Shown: piece by piece, positions 7,000-9,540 of the stretch
Position numbering within the stretch: position 1 is the first letter of the stretch
Layout: each line of letters starts with the position of its first letter
Origin: Treponema sp.
GTDB lineage: Bacteria > Spirochaetota > Spirochaetia > Treponematales > Breznakiellaceae
DNA: 9,540 nt
Assembly: GCA_031284195.1 (NCBI GenBank)
Contig: JAITAI010000081.1
Location: 1-9,540 of the forward strand
Direction of reading: 5' to 3'
Position numbers and translations under genes: made by a program
Notes under the pieces: generated by a model
The model's database searches: none
Told to the model about the DNA's origin: nothing
The model's input: the letters and a program-made list of their open reading frames with translations, nothing else

Positions 7000-8591
7000 A
7001 GATTCCAGGGGAGCAGTTGGCTCCAGTCGTCGGAGGGGCGCATCGCGGTGGCCTTCTCAAAGAGGCGGGTCAAATATTTAACCGGATTCCGGTTGTTCGC
7101 TTTCGCCGTTTCTATGAGCGTGTATAATTCACAGGAGCTTTTGGCTCCGGCGGGGGAACCGGACATAACCCAGTTTTTCCGCCCCATCACAAACGGTCGT
7201 ATCCCCCGTTCGCACGCATTGTTGTCCGGCGTAAGCTGCCAGTCCAGCACGTACCGTTCCAATGTATGCCATTCATTCAACGCATAGTTAATCGCTTCCC
7301 CGATCTTGCTGCTTGCCGGCGCTATCCCCCGGTTTTCCTCAAGCCATTCACGAAACACCCGCAGTATCGGCTCGCACCGCTCCCGGCGCTGCATCTCAAA
7401 TGTTTCCGCGTCTATCGTTTCGTTTTGCAGCTTTGCCCGCAAGTCTTTCTCAACCGTGTATAATCCCTTTATCCAGGACAGCGCCACTTCCGCAAGGCTC
7501 CCCTTCGCCGCTAGTTTCATCGCCTCGAAAAATTTCCTCCGCGCATGAGCCCAACAACCCACATGGATTACTCCGGTCATATCTTGCTCCGCCGCCGATT
7601 CGTATGAACTGTAGCCGTCGCTTTGCAGATACCCCCTGAACCCTCCCAGGATCTCCGCGATGTGTTTCTTCTCCCTCGTCTGGCGGTATTCGTACCATAA
7701 CGCGGGCCTCCCCGGCGGGCCTCCCCGGGCAAGCCACATATAACTCTTTTGGCCGTTCGCTCGCCCCGGTTCGTCCATCACCGTCATCGTCGTCTCGTCC
7801 ATCTGAACCACAGTCCCGCTCCGTATATGTTCCTTCAGTAGGCCAAATAAGGGGTGCAGCTTTTCGGTCACCCGTTGCTGCCAGTTCGCCATGTTCTGCC
7901 GCGACAACCGTATCCCAATCCGCCCGAACGCCGCTTCCTGCCTGAAATACGGCGTGTAATCGCAGTATTTCTTCGTAAATATATAGCTTAAAAGCTCAGG
8001 CGTCGTTATGCTGCCGGGCAGGAGATTCTTCGGAGCCTCCCCCCTCCGCACCGCAGGCCGCTCTTCGTCTCCTGAGCCTTCGCACTCATGGCAAGCGTAT
8101 TTCTTCATATGATACCGTATGACATACACCTGCTCGGGGACCATTACCAGCCGTTCGGCGACGTCTTCCCCGATGCACACCAGCGCGCTTCCGCAGGCGC
8201 ACTGTTTGTCCGCTTCCGGTATGTCTATCATTTCATCGATCCGCGGAATATGTTCGTCAATCGGTTTCCGCCCTCGTTTTGTCCGGTTATAGCTCCTGAC
8301 CGTTTCCGTCTCGTCCGTCTGTTCCCCGGCCGGCGGCGCGGTCCCTTCGCCTGAGTCAAACAGCGGCAGTTGCCCTTCCCCGACAAACCTCTCCGCGTGG
8401 CGGGCAAACTGCCGGAACAACGCCAGTTTCAGCTTCTCCTGCAAATACTGGTTTTCCTGTTCCAGAATTGCGACTTTCTTCTCAAATTGAATGATGTTGT
8501 TTTGATTCGTTTCCTGCAACTGCCGGTTCGCTTCTTCAAGACGGGCACTATAGCTTTTCACATCTTCGCTTGCCGCGGACGCTGTTCCCAT
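6990..8591 (-). CDS. tnpC: IS66 family transposase TnpC (DDE type), 533 aa
   Basis: This is the catalytic transposase of the IS66 element. In order, it has an N-terminal coiled coil (about residues 12-55, with heptads in EQENQYLQEKLKLA) and a linker with the basic TKRGRKP segment. A Cys cluster follows, with C131 and C133 (CACG) and C167 and C170 (CHEC), likely zinc binding. The catalytic core has D265 in VQMDET, D325 in LQSDGYSSYE and E461 in ACERGIRPFVMGRKNW. The length and the C-terminal IS66 segment (TLIETAKANNRNP...YL) are normal, so the protein looks active. ATG 8591 has no clear Shine-Dalgarno, and the frame is open back to the tnpB stop. Translation may depend on reinitiation after tnpB, 66 bases upstream. 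Confidence 0.94.
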   Translation of the reverse strand: MGTASAASEDVKSYSARLEEANRQLQETNQNNIIQFEKKVAILEQENQYLQEKLKLALFRQFARHAERFVGEGQLPLFDSGEGTAPPAGEQTDETETVRSYNRTKRGRKPIDEHIPRIDEMIDIPEADKQCACGSALVCIGEDVAERLVMVPEQVYVIRYHMKKYACHECEGSGDEERPAVRRGEAPKNLLPGSITTPELLSYIFTKKYCDYTPYFRQEAAFGRIGIRLSRQNMANWQQRVTEKLHPLFGLLKEHIRSGTVVQMDETTMTVMDEPGRANGQKSYMWLARGGPPGRPALWYEYRQTREKKHIAEILGGFRGYLQSDGYSSYESAAEQDMTGVIHVGCWAHARRKFFEAMKLAAKGSLAEVALSWIKGLYTVEKDLRAKLQNETIDAETFEMQRRERCEPILRVFREWLEENRGIAPASSKIGEAINYALNEWHTLERYVLDWQLTPDNNACERGIRPFVMGRKNWVMSGSPAGAKSSCELYTLIETAKANNRNPVKYLTRLFEKATAMRPSDDWSQLLPWNLTL

Positions 8592-8657
8592 AGCAGTAAT
8601 ACTATCACGGCAAGCGATGTGTGCAAAGAGCTTTTTTCGCTTTTTTATTTCTTTTTC

Positions 8658-9005
8658 TTAACCAACCCGCCGGTATTGCAGCGGCTTATGGGCTTTCCAG
8701 AAATCTATCCCCGACAACAGCATCCCCAGTTGCTCCGCGCTCAGTTCTTCCGCTTCCCCGCTGTTCTCAGGCCACGGAAACTTTTCCTCCTCCAGCCGCT
8801 TCTGCGCCAGCCAGAATCCTGTCCGGTCCCACCACACCGCTTTCAGCAGCTTCCTCCCCTTGTTGCAAAACAGATACACGCCCCCGGAAAACGGGTCCAG
8901 TTTCATCTGCTCCTGGACCAGAACCGTCAGCCCTTTCGCCGCTTTCCGCAAATCCGTATAGCCAGGCCGGATATAGAGCCTTACTGTCTTGAGATCTACG
9001 GTCAT
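8658..9005 (-). CDS. tnpB: IS66 family accessory protein TnpB (IS66 Orf2), 115 aa
   Basis: This is the second gene of the IS66 element and is needed with TnpA for transposition in characterised IS66 members; its molecular role is unclear. The family signature is complete: VRLYIRPGYTDLRKAAKGL near residues 8-26, then DPFSGGVYLFCNKGRKLLK, WWDRTGFWLAQKRLEEEKF and the Trp-Pro that follows. The length is typical. ATG 9005 comes 3 bases after the tnpA stop, so the two are translationally coupled. It is not related to the RNA-guided TnpB nucleases of IS200/IS605, despite the shared name. Confidence 0.93.
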   Translation of the reverse strand: MTVDLKTVRLYIRPGYTDLRKAAKGLTVLVQEQMKLDPFSGGVYLFCNKGRKLLKAVWWDRTGFWLAQKRLEEEKFPWPENSGEAEELSAEQLGMLLSGIDFWKAHKPLQYRRVG

Positions 9006-9008
9006 CGC

Positions 9009-9311
9009 TTACCTCAATGCCTGGACTACCACAGCCAGATCATGCGGCCTGACCCCCGTAGGAAGATGGACCCGCAAGGATCCGTGCTCCACCACCAGAG
9101 CGCAGCAAGTTCGCGGATCCTGTCCCGCCTCCGCCCTCTCCAAATCCCTGCCTACTTCGACGAAATCCTGAACGCCCTCCGGCTCGCGCGTCCACCTGCT
9201 GAAAGTTTGGTAGCTTAATCCCAGCTCTTTGGCAAATGCGTATTTGGATTTTCCGCTCTTTTCCCATTCCCCAACCAGCCACGCCTTGTCTGCTTCGTTG
9301 CACCGTTTCAT
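9009..9311 (-). CDS. tnpA: IS66 family TnpA, DNA-binding accessory protein, 100 aa
   Basis: This is the first gene of the IS66 element. Residues 22-42 (SKYAFAKELGLSYQTFSRW) form a helix-turn-helix of the type found in IS66 TnpA proteins, which probably bind the element's ends. The C-terminal half has the usual beta pattern (VVEHGSLRVHLPTGVRPHDL) ending in VVVQALR. ATG 9311 follows a perfect AGGAGGT (9321-9315) at close spacing, the strongest ribosome binding site in the window. This fits translation of the downstream genes by coupling. The length is slightly short compared with many members but complete. Confidence 0.9.
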   Translation of the reverse strand: MKRCNEADKAWLVGEWEKSGKSKYAFAKELGLSYQTFSRWTREPEGVQDFVEVGRDLERAEAGQDPRTCCALVVEHGSLRVHLPTGVRPHDLAVVVQALR

Positions 9312-9367
9312 AAAACCTCCTGGTTTATTCTTTCCAGAAAGATTACCCCCGACCGGCTAACTTAAAA

Positions 9368-9391
9368 AGGTGAGGCGAATTTGACGGATAC
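9368..9391 (-). repeat. Right terminal inverted repeat of the IS66 element
   Basis: Read inward on the minus strand it begins GTATCCGTCAAATTCGCC. It pairs with the left repeat at 6955-6978 and lies 57 bases upstream of the tnpA start. The plus-strand end, TTGACGGATAC, resembles the ends of other IS66 elements. Confidence 0.6.
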
Positions 9392-9540
9392 CTTTAAACC
9401 ATTGGGAACGCATAAACCAAAAACAGCAGGGTGTTGCACATAACATTCCGGTTGTATAGAAGCCGCCTGCGCGACACTCCAAAAGTAGGAAAAGCATCGG
9501 CAGCTCCGTTGCCGGCGCGGAATGAGTTAACCGGCCAGAA
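9392..9540. other. Flank right of the IS66 element, no gene recognised
   Basis: These 149 bases hold no ORF with start and stop, no tRNA and no clear promoter. A minus-strand frame is open across most of it (from 9540 to a TAA at 9392-9394, with ...RRRLLYNRNVMCNTLLFL...), but it has no recognisable family and could be chance. This flank does not continue the HEPN gene of the left side. Confidence 0.4.

Larger units (their letters stand above)
6955..9391 (-). mobile_element. IS66-family insertion sequence, about 2.44 kb, apparently complete
   Basis: Three genes in the standard IS66 order (tnpA, tnpB, tnpC, all on the minus strand) lie between imperfect terminal inverted repeats that start GTATC. 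The left repeat is at 6955-6978, and the right repeat runs inward from 9391. No frameshift or internal stop is seen in any gene. IS66 elements normally make an 8-bp target duplication, but the flanks GATACTCC (6947-6954) and CTTTAAAC (9392-9399) do not match. Either the ends are set slightly wrong or the locus has recombined since insertion. The element is visibly more GC-rich than the adjacent HEPN/MNT cassette. Confidence 0.85.

Noticed and set aside
8624..8646. AAAAAAG runs as a programmed -1 frameshift site in the IS66 element
   Set aside because: They lie after the tnpB stop in a frame already continuous with tnpC, so no shift is required.
8658..9005. TnpB as an RNA-guided nuclease
   Set aside because: The sequence is the short IS66 Orf2 family. 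The name is shared with the IS200/IS605 protein but there is no RuvC domain.
8370..9218. Plus-strand ORF of 282 aa across the IS66 genes
   Set aside because: It is antisense to tnpC, tnpB and tnpA, rich in Pro, Arg and Leu with no domain pattern. It is a shadow of GC-rich coding on the other strand.

Overview
This looks like a piece of an accessory, decaying region of a bacterial chromosome. The organism is probably a host-associated spirochaete of the Treponema type. That is inferred from large repetitive Ig-like (BIG) surface lipoproteins with relaxed lipoboxes sitting beside an IS66 element. No rRNA or housekeeping gene is present to confirm it.

Positions 1-5667 (+ strand) hold a co-oriented surface-protein cluster. 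(A) The 3' part of a large BIG-repeat protein is open from about 16 to 2378. It is broken by an in-frame TAG at 1294-1296 and by a one-base loss near 1394-1395. (B) A small putative lipoprotein of 183 aa lies at 2393-2944. (C) A second BIG-repeat protein starts at 2990 with a good lipoprotein signal. It is broken by a TAG at 3815-3817 and by a one-base loss near 5383, and the repaired frame ends at 5667. In both BIG genes the repeat homology runs straight across the lesions. Each repaired gene is a single long protein (at least about 787 aa for A, 892 aa for C) made of units of about 85-110 aa.

Positions 5668-6930 are a patchwork: a minus-strand coding remnant, a minus-strand terminator-like hairpin, a good promoter driving a 36-aa HTH-like peptide, and then a visibly AT-rich cassette. 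The cassette encodes a minimal nucleotidyltransferase (MNT) and a HEPN protein, a toxin-antitoxin arrangement of the HEPN/MNT (type VII-like) kind. It has its own near-consensus promoter, placed so that the MNT message would be almost leaderless. The HEPN protein departs from its family after about residue 100, so its 3' end has probably been replaced.

Positions 6955-9391 (- strand) hold a structurally complete IS66-family insertion sequence. It has tnpA, tnpB and a tnpC transposase with an apparently intact D-D-E triad, bounded by imperfect terminal inverted repeats beginning GTATC. The expected 8-bp target duplication is absent, which fits rearrangement after insertion. Positions 9392-9540 show nothing I can name.

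I did not find a clearly new defence or mobile system. The points most worth a second look are the parallel lesions in the two BIG lipoprotein genes (decay, phase or donor-cassette behaviour, recoding, or sequencing error) and the truncated HEPN/MNT module beside the IS66 element.
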